This document shows, in pieces, positions 46,700 through 58,894 of a stretch of 64,000 nt of DNA. The DNA comes from Anthopleura xanthogrammica. Taxonomy: Eukaryota > Cnidaria > Anthozoa > Actiniaria > Actiniidae. The stretch is from NCBI GenBank assembly GCA_964019055.1, contig OZ025219.1:4917868-4981867 (forward strand). Reading direction: 5' to 3'. Under the pieces are notes generated by a model that worked only from the letters and a program-made list of their open reading frames with translations, searched no databases and had not been told where the DNA came from. Made by a program: the position numbers and the translations under genes. Positions within the stretch are counted from its first letter, which is position 1. Each line of letters begins with the position of its first letter.

Positions 46700-47434
46700 G
46701 ATTAAAAAAAGACCATCTGTAGCCTGCGTTCAGTTGCTCAGCGCGCGGCCAGTAAAGACCGCCGGGCAACATACGCTATATAGTGCCAAGCAATTCAAGT
46801 TATTTGGCAGCCTGTCCGACAGATAGGCAGGCAGATAGGCATAAACATAAGATAAACAGGCCAACTCGTATGACGGACAGAACAGGTAACAAACAGTCTG
46901 ACTTGCTAACAACAGACTTGTAGACATATATGTATGCAAGCAGGCAAACAAGACAGCGTTCTTATGACGTCGACTGACAAAAAAAAAAGATTACAAGCCT
47001 ATAAACAGACACACATACAGAAAGCCTAACTTAAGGGCATTTTTCATACCCATCATATATTAATAATCTCATTTTTATTACAAAGTTCCGCTTTTTTGTT
47101 GTTGCATTGTTTGATTAAAAAAAGCACTATATTCGATCGTTGACGGTATGAATCGTCCATCCAAAGTCGAGGTTCGGAGGACAAACTCAAAAGCTAAATC
47201 CTAGTTATTGGAATTACTAAGTGAACTACAAAAATGTCGGAAATATCTAACAGCTAGTTTTTTCTGTTCCTGTCAATTTCCTGGACGTGCAGATAGTCAT
47301 GCATGCTATCATCAGTGATGTTTCTAACAGAGATCTCTAACGTAATAACCGCGTGACCTTGCAATTTATAAAGTTAACTATGATGCAAAAAAATCATGGG
47401 TCTAAATTTGCTTCAACATACTATAGTTTTTTGT
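46700..47434. other. Candidate 5' intron of the insulin-like gene, left half
   Basis: Imperfect GACAGATAGGCAGGCAGATAGGC-type repeats at about 46815-46850 and unique sequence after. No exon is seen. Confidence 0.4.
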
Positions 47435-47579
47435 ATATAGACCCCTTGCAGCACGTCGGAATGCAGCTCAATTTGGAGGGCAAAACAGTGGGTTCCAATT
47501 CTCGAAAGATTAAAATTCTAGATCTTTTGTCATGCCCTCCAAATTGAGCTGCTCTGACGTCACTCGCAAGTGGTCTATA
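47435..47579. mobile_element. MITE family A, copy 3
   Basis: TATAGACCCCTTGCAGCACG, CAGCTCAATTTGGAGGGCA and the inverted right arm ending CAAGTGGTCTATA. Confidence 0.88.
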
Positions 47580-47676
47580 GTTCTTAATTTTGATGGATTT
47601 TTTCGCTATACAATCTGAGTGAATATCCTCTGGATAATTCTAGAAACTGAGGTTTTTCGAATCTGAATAGATGGTG

Positions 47677-47804
47677 TTAGGCCCGGTTTAGATGCCGAAG
47701 TTCACATGTGCGGAATCTAATGCAAATGGACTCAAACAATAGATTTTTGCTCATTTGCATTAGATTCGGCACATGTGAACTTCGACGTCTAAACCGGGCC
47801 TTAG
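47677..47804. mobile_element. Near-perfect palindromic MITE (GCCCGGTTTAGA ends)
   Basis: AGGCCCGGTTTAGATGCCGA followed by AGTTCACATGTGC, GAATCTAATGCAAATG pairs along its length with 47750-47802; only a short loop separates the arms. Confidence 0.9.
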
Positions 47805-48381
47805 TATTACTAATTCCTAGTAAAATGATTCTCGACCGATAAAAGGAGAAATATATCGTCAATGAATGTACGTAAAAACAATTTTTTGTAATTTAAAGTA
47901 GCAGTAGCACTGATTTTCATTCTAGCAGATTAGAAATGGTTGGCACCAATCAGTTTAACATCCCGCTCGTTCGACCTCCAGCTAGCTAGCAAGGCGCAGG
48001 AAAACTCGATCCGCCATATATCTGAACCACAAGTGAAAGCTAGTAGCCTTCAGATGATAGAATGGATATAAATTATAATTCTAATGTTATGTTTTTCGTT
48101 CTCTATTTTTAATAGCGTTAAATATATCCAGTTTGACGGTTAGGCGTTCCTGCGCGTCTTAATATTACAATCCACATAAAGTCGATAAGTTCCTACATAA
48201 TTTGGTTAACACACTAAAAAACATATTACCAATATATCCCTTCATGAAAATCAGCCGGCGATTTAAACCGGCAAAACAATCAACGACATAAACCTTTTCA
48301 TTCCTTTCTGCTCTTGTATCTGTACCCACATAGCTAATGATCCGCGTGCGATCTTGCGGAAACGAATTGAAAACTACTTAC

Positions 48382-48571
48382 AGTGATGAAGTTAGCATAA
48401 AAATTCTTTTCCTTGGGATTTTAGTTAAATTTACTCGGTTCACCTGAGTTGCCGGTCCTCTCGTGCGCTCCCACAAGTTGCAAATGGAGAAACGCTTAAT
48501 AAACCCAGGAAACTGTGCTTTGTGATATCATATAGCAATGAGATACGGTTAATCCGATAATATATTTTATA
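48382..48571 (-). promoter_or_regulatory. Candidate TATA promoter and 5' UTR exon of the insulin-like gene
   Basis: On the minus strand a TATAAAAT box (48571-48564) is followed about 180 bases later by a strong donor GTAAGT (48381-48376). The coding exon of the insulin-like gene begins with an acceptor right at its ATG, so it needs such a leader exon. Joining the two would give an intron of about 1.7 kb (48381-46667). Insulin-family genes commonly have an intron in the 5' UTR. The link is inferred from splice signals only. Confidence 0.4.
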
Positions 48572-48799
48572 ACCTTCGTTGAACTTGTCTTTCCTGGAGA
48601 AACCGACACAAAGTTTAATCCAACAAAACTAAAAACACCGGACTCGTAAGCAGTACAAAGGGCATATAGTTTTTTACCAAATACACGAATTTCAATTTCT
48701 TTTTCTTCTCGCTCATAACCCCCTCCCCCTGGTCATGTAAACTCCACCAATTATAAGCTCACCAAAAAAAACCATTCGAACTTGTGTAAGCCCAGGGTC

Positions 48800-48945
48800 T
48801 ATAAAAGGGAGTACGGTAATGTTTGATGGTGTGACGGCTAGTTACTGATGTTTGGCAGTTTCCGTTTTTGTATGTTATTACTGTTATTGCTGTTGTTGTT
48901 GTTGTTCGCTGTTGTTGTTATTGTTGCTGCTGCTGTTTGCTGTTG
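48800..48945 (+). promoter_or_regulatory. TATA box with downstream leucine/valine-rich short ORF
   Basis: A TATAAAAG box at 48800-48807 precedes an ATG at 48850. That ATG opens 33 codons beginning MFGSFRFCML, then a run of leucines, valines and alanines that would act as a signal peptide or membrane anchor, ending at a TGA near 48949. The hydrophobic run is encoded by a GTT/GCT triplet repeat, so it could be coincidental. If real, a splice donor inside the repeat would be needed to continue the gene. Confidence 0.25.
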
Positions 48946-49022
48946 ATGATGATGATGGTTGTGGTGGGGGAAGTGTTGATGATGGTAGCAGTAGTAGTAG
49001 CAGCAGCAGCAGCAGCAGCAGC
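48886..49022. repeat. GTT/GCT, GAT and AGC triplet repeats
   Basis: GTT/GCT units (48886-48945), GAT units (48944-48957) and AGT/AGC units (48985-49022). Poly-Leu, poly-Ser and poly-Ala ORFs come from these. Confidence 0.9.
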
Positions 49023-49149
49023 AGGGGCATTGGTTTTGTTGATGGCTCTTGATGGCTCCATGTATATGCAGTCACAAATAAATTACACAAAGAATGTTCT
49101 CGTCAAATCTCCGGCCCACAAATACCGACACGTCCATAATGATTGGTAG

Positions 49150-50285
49150 TTATGATATTTTTTTCAAATATAAAGTCTTTGGAATACCGACAATATCGAC
49201 CAGAGTGTGAGATGTCGTTGAACCCCATACACTGCAAGCTTAAGGTCGCAATATCATATCACTAGCACGCGAACTGAAATACCAAATTAAGGCACGATCC
49301 AAGGTTCTTTTATCTGGAGTACAATCATTTGATTTACAAGAGTTACTTGGGATCAGTTTAGAAAGCAATTAGCTGCACACTTGATGCTATCTACGTTAAC
49401 TGACATCGAATGACTAAACGGGACTGTCATAATATAATGCCTGTATAATGACTATAATGCCTGTTCAGCAAGGCATGGCAAAAACAAACCGAATTCTCTC
49501 AATTAGATATGTCCCAAGTGAAAAACATCACAGATTCTAAAAGTTTTAAGAGAGCAGTGCATTGATGTAATTTCTATTTTAAGAGTTGTTATGTACTTCA
49601 CTAGTAGTAAGAGCTGTCAACACTTGGGAAGTGAGCTCCTTTTCACAATGGTTTAAGTCTAGCACTTAAGATAAAGGATTTTACAACAAGAAACACGACT
49701 TCTTCTCTCTGATTACATCAGAATATAACGGATGTTTCGTGCGTCTTATACAAAATCATCTAAGAACCAGAAGTAGACAATAATGACTAGGAACAGACTG
49801 ATTAGACATTATTTAAGCCAACGCAAAACTTAAATCCTAAATATAAGATACGAAAAAGGTTATTGTATAATAGTTTAGGCATGGAAAATTAGATCGAAGG
49901 TTAATCAGTGATCTTGACTGAGATATCATTCGATAAGATCTGCATGTGTCGCGTGTAACATCGCACGATTTTGGGTCTTATTTCTTGAACTTAATTTAAT
50001 ATTCTTATTCTAACTGGGAAAAAGTGAGTGAGTATGTGAGTGGGAGGGGCTAAGAATAGAAAATATGAAAGACTAGTATGCAAAAGGAAAACTGGGGGGA
50101 AGGCTAAAGTCTCCTCAGCACCCCCCGGTCCGCCGTCCCTGTTTCCCTCCTTTTCTGTAAATATGTGGAAACAATGAAGATAGCATCTGACGAGAGCACT
50201 TAGCTGACAAGGCACTTAGCTGAAAAGAGTCTCAACGATAAAAGCATATAATAAAATTTGAATACAACACTGAACTTCTTGTAAA
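49150..50285. other. Intergenic, little recognisable
   Basis: Mostly unique sequence. A CCCCCCGGTCCGCCGTCCCTG end at 50121-50142 with ACTAGTATGCAAAAGGAAAA upstream resembles the repeat ends at 58.9 kb. No gene. Confidence 0.4.
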
Positions 50286-50480
50286 CAATTGAATATAAAT
50301 GTGAGCGGCGTTTCGAAGTCTCCATGACCTCATCATCAGGTAATGATTGAAAGAAACAGAGTTCCTTGGCATTAAAGCTAGCATTTACATAGTATTTTTC
50401 TCATATAAATTCTAGCTTTTACCCTAAGTAACTCTGTAACTTTCAATCATTACATCACCTGATGATGCAGTCATGCAAAA
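50286..50480. mobile_element. Inverted-repeat unit with CTGATGATGAGG tail motif
   Basis: CATCATCAGGTAATGATTGAAAG and CTTTCAATCATTACATCACCTGATGATG pair across 80 bases. On the minus strand it continues CATGGAGACTTCGAAACGCC, the style of Penelope-like element tails. Confidence 0.55.
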
Positions 50481-51138
50481 GTAGATTTGTAGAAGAAAAA
50501 GGGTAGTTTTATGGAATGAGTGATTTATACGTACATAGTGCTAGCAGATGAGCTGCCTGCCTTCGCTTTACTTTTATCAAATTAAGGTGAATTTTAAGGC
50601 TTGGTAGAAAAGTCAAATGGGTTCAAATACTAAAAAGAGGGGTTAAAATGCAGTTTTATCAAATCACTGGCTGCTGAAGAACGCCCAATGAAGACCAAGT
50701 GACTCAGTGAGGCTTACAACCTCAAATTCATTCCGAACATCGTTAATGTTGTTCATTAAATCATTTAAGTTCAGAAGTAGTTTTCAGGCCATTTAGATAC
50801 CTAAGAAAATTATCCAAAACTATATATCTTGAATTAAAAAACTCCAATATTCAATCGTTTAGTAATACTATATTACTGAATGCAGTAAGGGTCGAGTTTG
50901 GATGTACTTTTCTCTATCAGGGGCTCTTGTGGCATTTCCTGTCATATAAGATCGGGGGAAAAACAACTAAAAAATCGAGCACCAAAAGCTATTTGATATT
51001 TTTATTAAAACGACTATAGAAGTTTTGGACAGTGTCATTAATGTGTAATTTATCGATGGAAGCTCATGTAAGTTTTCATGGATCGATTTGTAACTGAATA
51101 CTTAATGTGGTTTTTTTTACCTGTTTGAATCAATATAG

Positions 51139-51293
51139 GGCTCGAAACGACAACTTCTCAGCGTGAAATTAAGTCAAAACATTTCAAGAACGGAGTATTG
51201 AACAGTCGACTTGCCGAGCTGGAGACACGATGGCTGAGAATGACTCAAGACAGATGTCATCGTACTGATCGAGAATCAACTATTTCTATTTAA
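51139..51293 (+). CDS. Unassigned terminal-exon-like ORF
   Basis: After an ATATAG acceptor the frame entering in phase 1 stays open for 50 codons (LETTTSQREIKSK to TISI) and ends in TAA. It is basic and helix-prone (NSRLAELETRWLRMTQ). I do not recognise it. No upstream exon can be paired with it, so it may be chance. Confidence 0.15.
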
Positions 51294-51639
51294 ATCTTAT
51301 ACGTCAATCACCCAATGTACATGGCTTTGTCTGGGACCATTTCACGGATGACAAAACGAAATATGAAATTTCAATTTATATGATTCGGCGATATTATACG
51401 ATTCATCTCATCTCATTTCCTCTCTCACTCTCGATCTTTCCCTCTTTCTTTAGCTTGCTATGTATTTGGTAGTCTAGGTGTATTGCATAAACAAATCAAC
51501 AGCATGCGGGCAACGGTTTCTCTTGTGTTTTGATCATCTAGATCATAAGCTCTAAACTCTTTTAGTTCCAACACTCTCTTGTAAAATTTGGGTTCGAAAT
51601 GAAATACAAGGAAAACAAGAAACAAACAATCTAAGAAAA

Positions 51640-51760
51640 CCACAAACAACTAAACCAAAACAAAATAAAACAAATAAATTTTAAAAGAAGGGAAAGAAAA
51701 AAAGAAAGAAAGAAAGGAAGAAAAATTAACAGAAACAGAAACAGAAACGAAACGATAAAT
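51640..51760. repeat. Purine-rich tract
   Basis: GAAA/AAAC-rich run with GAAAGAAAGAAAGG and ACAGAAACAGAAAC units. Confidence 0.8.
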
Positions 51761-52096
51761 CCTTATCTCCCGTCGAGTTTTTCTTTAGCTGTGCACTTAC
51801 AAATACGGAAAAACGTTACAAAAATAAAGCCAAGTTTTTGCCTATCCGTTTCATTTAGATTATCAGCCAAAAATATCAGATGAAACAAAAGATAAAACTG
51901 CAAAACATAAGCGAGCAAATTAACTTAAGATTTATCGAAATTGTTGACACAATCTTCAATCGAACATGTGTGTGAATCGATTTGAATTTTTTGGTCGTAA
52001 TAGTTCTTGCTTGTGAGAGAGATATTTCTATGCCACATAACATCAAAATAGAGGGTTGACATCAAACTTTATTTAGTTCTACTGACTCCAAATCAG

Positions 52097-52427
52097 AGTT
52101 AGGTTGACGTGGTGCACAACAAGTCTAACCGCGGGCCTAACGAAACAATGTCATGCAACTTGTTCTAATACTGGCGAAAATTCATCATTCTTTCTTCCTT
52201 ACCTTTTGATTCATGTCCCAATCAATAACAGCTCTGAAATATACTCGGCAAAGTCACAGTTATGTGTCTATTACTCTGTTAGAAATGTTCGTGCAAATGG
52301 AGAAGTTCGCACTGGCTGCTGTTCGTGTTTCAAAGTTGAAAGCAATCAGTTAAATACCCTTCAGGTTCCGTCAGATTACGAAAGCTTTTCCTACCGAACA
52401 ATACCATGTACTTGCAGCTTTAAATGA
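52097..52427 (+). CDS. Cysteine-rich orphan exon, possibly a secreted cystine-knot-like factor
   Basis: From a possible acceptor (AAATCAG at 52090-52096) a frame runs 109 codons to a TGA at 52427. It has nine cysteines: one near the start (LTWC), a CxxxC (QCHATC), a single C (QLCVYYS), a CCxC (RTGCCSC) and a final CxC four residues from the end (IPCTCSFK). Two NSS sequons are present. Codon use is even and complexity is normal, unlike random AT-rich ORFs nearby. A closing CxC after an internal CC-type cluster recalls cystine-knot ligands (CTCK, VEGF-like or IL-17-like folds), but the spacing does not match any one of these, so I assign no family. No signal peptide lies in this exon; an upstream exon would have to supply it. 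Confidence 0.35.
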
Positions 52428-54530
52428 TGCTGTAAGCACACAGCACTGATTGAGCTGTCCGATTTGTTTCCGCTCTTAAACACAAGCTTAAAATCGACGT
52501 CATTGAACAAACGTATCAAATGCGTGCTAATTGGCTAGTTAATGCATTGGTTAGTCAAATACATCGCTAGCTATTAAGAGATACGTATCGTTTTACTCTA
52601 AAGCATGTGAAGTTAAGCACAAAGTTTTGGTTTAGGGTTAAGTTTCAATTGGTGCCTAAACACGGGAAAATGTGGAACGCAATCGATTGACAAAAAAGTA
52701 AAAAGCGCGGGCGAAGTCGAAAAAATATATACAGATCTATTTACCTCCATTAAATTTACATTGAGAGTATTTTAGAATGGGATTAGATGATAGAATTGTG
52801 TTTTGAGAATTTGACTCTATTTTGAGTCTTTTTCTAAAGCAACTGGCTTATCTGAATTTTCTTGGCGGGAGGCACGACATCCTGTTGTACAAATTTGTTG
52901 CTATCGTAAACCCCTTTTGGCCCTTCATAATACTCTCTGAGTGGGCGGCCGATATAATGGGTCGGTCGGTCGGTCAGTAAAAGTGGTCGCTTTGAGGAGG
53001 TTTACGTTTTGTAAGTATTTATAACTAAAGTATTAAAATGTGGTCATGTAGTTTGAAGTAGTACAGGTGTATAACACCTATAAACAGTCTATATATTCTG
53101 ATAAACCACCAGATTAAAATAAGAATGACGGAGAGAAAGAATGAAATAAAAGAAGGAGAGAAAAAAGGAAAGCAAAACGAGAGGAAGAATAAAGTTCAAA
53201 GAAAGATATAAATCAATTTTAAGAAGAAAAAGAGGGACAGCCTGGTTTGAGAAAAAGGCAAAGAAAGAGAGAGAAGACATAATTGATGTGCGTGAAACCG
53301 CGGCCATTAATCCAAGGATTTTGGTGATCGCTACATGTTCCCATAGTAAGTGCACTACTTGACGAGCTCTTAACCTAGTTCTTAAGAGTTTTTACAATGA
53401 TTGCCAAAGAGCGAAGCCTAGCTTGCCTATAGTCTTACGGATTGTTTGAACATCTAATGCCAGCCTATTGATAAATCTCGCAGGAACTAACAAATGAGCT
53501 CATAACCAAACTTTACTAAATCAGTCTAATTGTTCAGGAAAGTGAAATATTTCGACCACCACAGTAAGTTGTTTTAAGGCTTTCAAATGGTCCAAGTTCG
53601 CCCACCACTTGAAAGCTTTCGTGTGGGATTTTCAATGGAGTCAAGTGACCGTTTACGTTGTTCAAGTCAGTTTTCACTTATAATTTCAAATATAATTTGT
53701 TTCCTGGTTTTAGAAGCCGATGTTATTCGTTATTCATCTCTCAACCAAAAATCATCATCGTATTATTTTTTGTGTGTGTGTGTGTGTGTGTGTTTGTCTT
53801 ATTCGATCTAGGACTATCCGAATTTATTATCAGAAGACTATCACTGAGCCCCTGCAGTAGACTGTCTAGCAAAACTTGTGATAATTGATAATAGAACTAC
53901 CATTAACTACCATTAAAAAATTAAACATTGTTTGTCATAGGAAGGAAAAGATGAGACCGTCATTAGCTTCTTCGCATTATATTAATGAGGTAGTTATGAA
54001 CAATTATTTATTTCCTTCCTATGCTTTTCATTGTATTTCCTCCTTTAAAAGTACGAAATGTTAGTATTTTTCCTGTTTACTCTACTCTCTTAAAGGTTTT
54101 AGCCACCTTTTAAGGGCGGAGATTATGAAACATTTCTTAAACTTGGCGAAAAATGTACCACTGCGAAGGAAGGAAGATTTCATTAAGTCTCAATATCCGT
54201 GACGTTCGTCGCCTGTAACGTTTATCACTTGAGATGCATGCTTGCTTAAAACCGTTGAACGCTAGATGCGCAACACTTCTTCGTTAAAATTCTAAGTCCT
54301 TTACTTATTATACTGTTCTGGCGTAAAACCAACTTAATTTTCGCTAAATAATACATTAAATAAGCTGTGTGCAATGTTAGGGTTGATAATGTCAGAGGAC
54401 GACTAGTTCCCTATTGTAAAAATATTTTTCCGTAGTATACAAAGTATACAGTATACAAAGGGTTTAGAACCAGAAAAAAATTCAGATATTACAAAATGTT
54501 ATCAAAGTCTTAGAAGATTTCCCGCCATAA
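52428..54530. other. Intergenic, no gene found
   Basis: A GGTCGGTCGGTC run at 52963-52974, a purine-rich tract at 53115-53275 and a TG run at 53770-53793 are the only patterns. No supported exon. Confidence 0.4.
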
Positions 54531-54621
54531 CTGAGTTGGACAAGTTAAGGCAGTTATTTCCATGGCGGTCTTGGTGGAGTATGCGCACGCTCAATACAAA
54601 TATTTCCTCGCTTTCAGATAC

Positions 54622-54955
54622 AGTCAAAACGGCTCAAGCTTACCCCCTAGAATCCATTAATGAATTTATTATTCGAATATTGAGTTCATTATTCACTCTG
54701 ACTTCAAACTTGAAAATAAATTATCTATATATACCTGAGTTTTGATTGGATTCTTCAACCATTGCCATGCCAAAGTAGAAAAACTCCCAAGAAAGATCAT
54801 CCCTTATAATTTTAGTTGTGGAAAGAATGTGAAGTTTGGAGTCTTCCGATTTTTTAATAAAAACTCAGAGTGAATAATCAACTCAATATTCGAATATTGA
54901 AATCATTAATGGAGCCTGGGGGGGTACGTACGCTTTAGCCGTTTTGGCTGTAAAG
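54622..54955. mobile_element. Inverted-repeat element (CAAAACGGCT / AGCCGTTTTGG ends)
   Basis: Left words CAAAACGGCT, CCATTAATGA, ATTCGAATATTGAGTT and ATTATTCACTCTGA recur inverted in reverse order at 54865-54950. Confidence 0.75.
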
Positions 54956-55079
54956 GAATATGCTGGGAAAGTGTAAACCTGCGGGCCCTTTTTAGGCAGA
55001 TTGTCGCGAATAAAACCCAACAGAAAATGGTCAGTTCTTGATTCTAAGAAAGACCTTGGTTTCTTGACTGGTCCAAGCA

Positions 55080-56687
55080 CTCTTAATATAACTTTTTACC
55101 ATTCATATAATATAACTTTTGACCTCATGCATATAATATATTCTGAGTTCTAAAATAAACAAAGTGTCCTTCGTTTTAATTCACTGTGTCGCGGGCGCAC
55201 CGGATGTACCCCATAAGCGGAAACGGGAGACATGTTGTTATCGCTGTTTTTATGCCCCTAATTTAAAAAAAAGGCGAATGTTAGTTGTATTTGCTTTAAC
55301 GGATTACGGCGACGAAGTCATGACTTTGATGAAACGCTTCCGGCTTCCTTGTGATTGAAACTTAAACTTGATATTACATTTTTTTACTTAAAATTTAATT
55401 TTCATGCCTTATGGTTCACTAGGTTAGTACTATCATAAATTTGCTAGCTAAGAATTGGCAGATTTTTAGTCCAAGAAGGAAATCGGATATCATGCCGCTG
55501 ACCTTGATCATAGATATCAGCGGGCTGTGCGCCAACTGGAATAGTCGCCAAAATAATCAGTAAAAAAGCGCAAAGAAGCTGTGATAATAAGCAAACGTAA
55601 TTTATTTTTGATTATTCACGGACGTTACTCTAATCTAGGATTACTTTTGTTCTCTAGAGATCTCCGTGTAATCTTAATCAGCTATTTTCGTTTGGCCAAA
55701 AGATACATAAAGGATTTGTAGTTGCTAGAACACTGTTGGAATCCAGAGGAGGTATGAAGCTCTCATCAAATGTCTTTAGTTACATGCGATTTATCAGCTT
55801 TTCCGATTTTCCCCGTTTCCTTAGCTTACTGTCAGAAGGCACCCGTGGTCATTTTGATATTCGGAACATTCTTTGCTATTCAGCGAATCCTTCCGAGAGG
55901 CGTCGTAATTTATACCACACACGATACCGCTATATATCGAACCATTCACAAACCTAAGTATCATAAATCCGCCAAGTCAATAGGTGTCTATGCCGGCTTC
56001 TGCTGCTGAAGAGCAGTAGCCTGAGTATGATATTCAGGATAAAGAGCAGCGCTCTCTGGCCCTCAGTTTACAGGTTCAGTAACGAGATTCCTTTAGCGGC
56101 TTGTTGCAACCAAAAACTAAAGAGCGATGGAGTAATGATTGATCAACTCAAAACTTCTACCACCTATATTAAAAAGTCTAGGCTAATATTGCTTAAAGTT
56201 AAACCATGGATGGGTTCCCTGTCGTGGTTGTAAAGAACGCAGGCTCAGGAAACGGGAAATCCGGTAAATTTGAATTACCACTGTTTTCAATGCTACGCGC
56301 TGATCGATACAAGCGTCGCGACAGGGAAATCGGGCCATACACGGCCGTCAATCAAACAAATTGTTCGGTGTCCTTACAATACCTTAGCGTCCTCCGCAGG
56401 CGTCTCTTTACTCTTTCCCGTCTGTTCCTTTGGCGGCTACCTGTGGTGTTTGAACGAGTATCGAGGGAGACTGAGGGCGAGCTAAAAGGAGAGAGCAGAT
56501 ACGCTTGCCAAAACCCGAAGTGTATGGACATTCGACTTCCCTCTTTATCACATAGGGATCCCGAGCGTCTAAGAACAGGAAAATAAGAGAGATGCATGCG
56601 CTGCGGAGGAGGCTAAGATAACCTGATTGACGCTAGCGTATTGCTCGATTCCCCTGTTGCGACAGTTGTCTCGATCAGCGCGTAGCA
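55080..56687. other. GC-richer interval with several overlapping short ORFs
   Basis: Frames at 55164-55358, 55770-56009, 56206-56586 and the minus strand 56597-56352 are open for 60-126 codons, but none shows a domain, signal peptide or consistent splice context. Higher GC and CpG content than the surroundings may explain the ORFs and may mark a promoter for the start/donor signal at 56688. Confidence 0.35.
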
Positions 56688-56699
56688 ATGACTACAGTG
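56688..56699 (+). other. Possible first coding exon (ATG plus strong donor)
   Basis: An ATG followed by three codons (MTTV) runs directly into GTAAGT at 56700. It lies at the right edge of a locally GC-richer block (about 55.75-56.7 kb) that could be a promoter. No downstream partner exon was identified in 57-64 kb. Confidence 0.2.
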
Positions 56700-58800
56700 G
56701 TAAGTAAAGTTAGAGGAATTTCTATTTACACAACAAAGAAAACTTGCAGCCCGTATCATTTGCTGTTGTTGTTTTGTTGTTGACCTGTTATTCGCTGGTA
56801 GTTTAACCTCTCTTTCAGTTCCACCAACATTTTGTTATCGCGCGCTGATTGACATTTCGAACTACAAATGTATTGATCTTTAACGAGCATGCGCAAGCGA
56901 TTTCCCTTCGTCTTTCCACAGGAAGCCCAATTAAGGTACTAGCTCTTGTAACTTATTACATAGAAATGTATGTGGATTAGATGTCGTAAAAATAGATGCA
57001 GTGATTTTAAAGTTAGCTTACTAAGTGTTTTATGATTTGTCTGTGGTCTCTAGTATATGCCAAGGGTATTCTACTGATAACAATTTGTTTTGTTTCACTT
57101 ATTTGATAAAACAAATATGATTTTGCACCTTGTCGAAATCCTTGGGAAAGACCGGCTTTCAGTTAGTAAACAGCCGAATCTCTGCTTTTCAAAAGGTGGA
57201 TTTAATATATCTTAGTAAGCTTATCCTAACCAGAGTTTACTTAGTGAATTCTATATAACATAAGGAAAGGTTTTTATATTTCTCACATGATTTCAAACAA
57301 TGCTTTTTACTTGATAGCTAAACAAACCGTAGTAAAAACTATTAATCTCTTAGGCTTAATGTCGATCAAGATTTGAATTTCTTGGCCTTGACTTCAAAAA
57401 AGCAAATGCCAGTAAAACAAAACCAAAAGCTTCTTTCTTAATAGCCAATTTATTTCTTTGTTATTTTGATTAACACTGATCAAATTCAAAATATAATGAA
57501 AATGTATGAACTTGTGCAGTTCGCAAATACATTTTGATTGAAATGGCCCGAGTCTTGAGCATAATGGCTTGAATAGCTTTGTTTGTCCTTCAATTTTACA
57601 ATCAACAATCTTCACTTTGCATATTGCTATGCTATTAAATCATTTCCAAATGTTTCAACATGTTTTTCAAGGTATTTTTGGTAATATATATTCATAGGTT
57701 AGTTATGAACAAGGGAGTCTACATGGTTCCAAGAAAATATTTTCTGGTACATTTGGTGCTTAAAATTTTACTTTTATAATCTTAATTTCATTGAAAGGAG
57801 GAATCAGTGGAACTATTAGGAAAGATAATGAACGGACAAGAAAAGGCCAACAGCCTTTGATATCAAGTAAAAGATTACTTCACATTCTTGAAATTAGACT
57901 TGTTGGGAAAGGCGACTAAAAATATGGAGATGAAATCTAAACAAAAACATATTTACATAGTATTGGGAGATTACCAAGTACCTACAAGCTTGTTTTGTCT
58001 CGGTTTTGAGAAAAAAATAGAATTCCAGATCTGGCTGTCTAAATACGATACATTACATCACAGTTATCTGGTTAAAGACTTGTGAAGGAGTTTTCGCTTT
58101 TCGCAGATAACTGATTTACCCATGAGATGAATATCTTCTTCCGATACAAAAGAATAATAATAAAAAAACCAACATCAACAAAAAACAGTTCTCTTAACCA
58201 TATACCATGCATCAGGCAGCTATTGCTAATCATCTACTAGATTTCGGTTAAGCTAGTAGTTTTTTAATTCTTATTTTGCAGATAATATAGGACGAACAAA
58301 ACTGCAATAAGACAAAACAGGTTTGACCGCTCTATCGACTAAAGTCATTTTCAATTAGAAGAAACTCCAATCAAAGAAGGGAGACCTTAGCACTTTCGGC
58401 TTAAAAATGAAGTTGCCCAGAGAAAACAAGAAAGAAAAAAGAAGAAAAAATTAAAATATTCAAATATCTGACTTACCTGAACTAAAGAATGCATTTCTTC
58501 GATTTAAGCTGAAAATCCTGAAAATAAATCAATGATAGTATTAATCTCAAAGAATTCAATATATATATATACATATTGAACTGGTCACGTGTTGCTGGTC
58601 ACGTGGCTAGTCACAAGTCATTTGAAAGGGAAATGCGTCAGCCTTATCACCCTTGCTACGTCGCTGGCACTTGGCTTGCACGTCACCAAATTCAATTGCA
58701 ACCAAGTAGTAGAGCACTTGGAATATACGCATTAAATTGTTTACAGAGGGAACTTGGTTTAATTGCTCGATTTAGAACAGGGGGGCTCAGGGGGAATGAG
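56700..58800. other. Intergenic or intronic, no exon found
   Basis: AT-rich unique sequence; a short TA run at 58560-58572. A 79-codon frame at 58576-58815 is not recognised. Confidence 0.35.
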
Positions 58801-58894
58801 TGTCTTGAAGAATAATATTATTTCGCAATATCCATTCACATAATTTACTACCACTACCAGAATCCCTTGCACACTTAGTATCTTTTATACGGTG

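Noticed and set aside
48852..49149. Poly-Ser/poly-Ala/poly-Leu ORFs
   Set aside because: Triplet repeat artefacts, except that the ATG-led frame at 48850 is kept as a tentative signal because of the TATA box.
55164..55358. 64-codon ORF with KRKRETCCYRC, considered as a second insulin-like A chain
   Set aside because: Cysteine spacing after CC does not fit CC-x3-C-x8-C and there is no signal peptide or B chain nearby.
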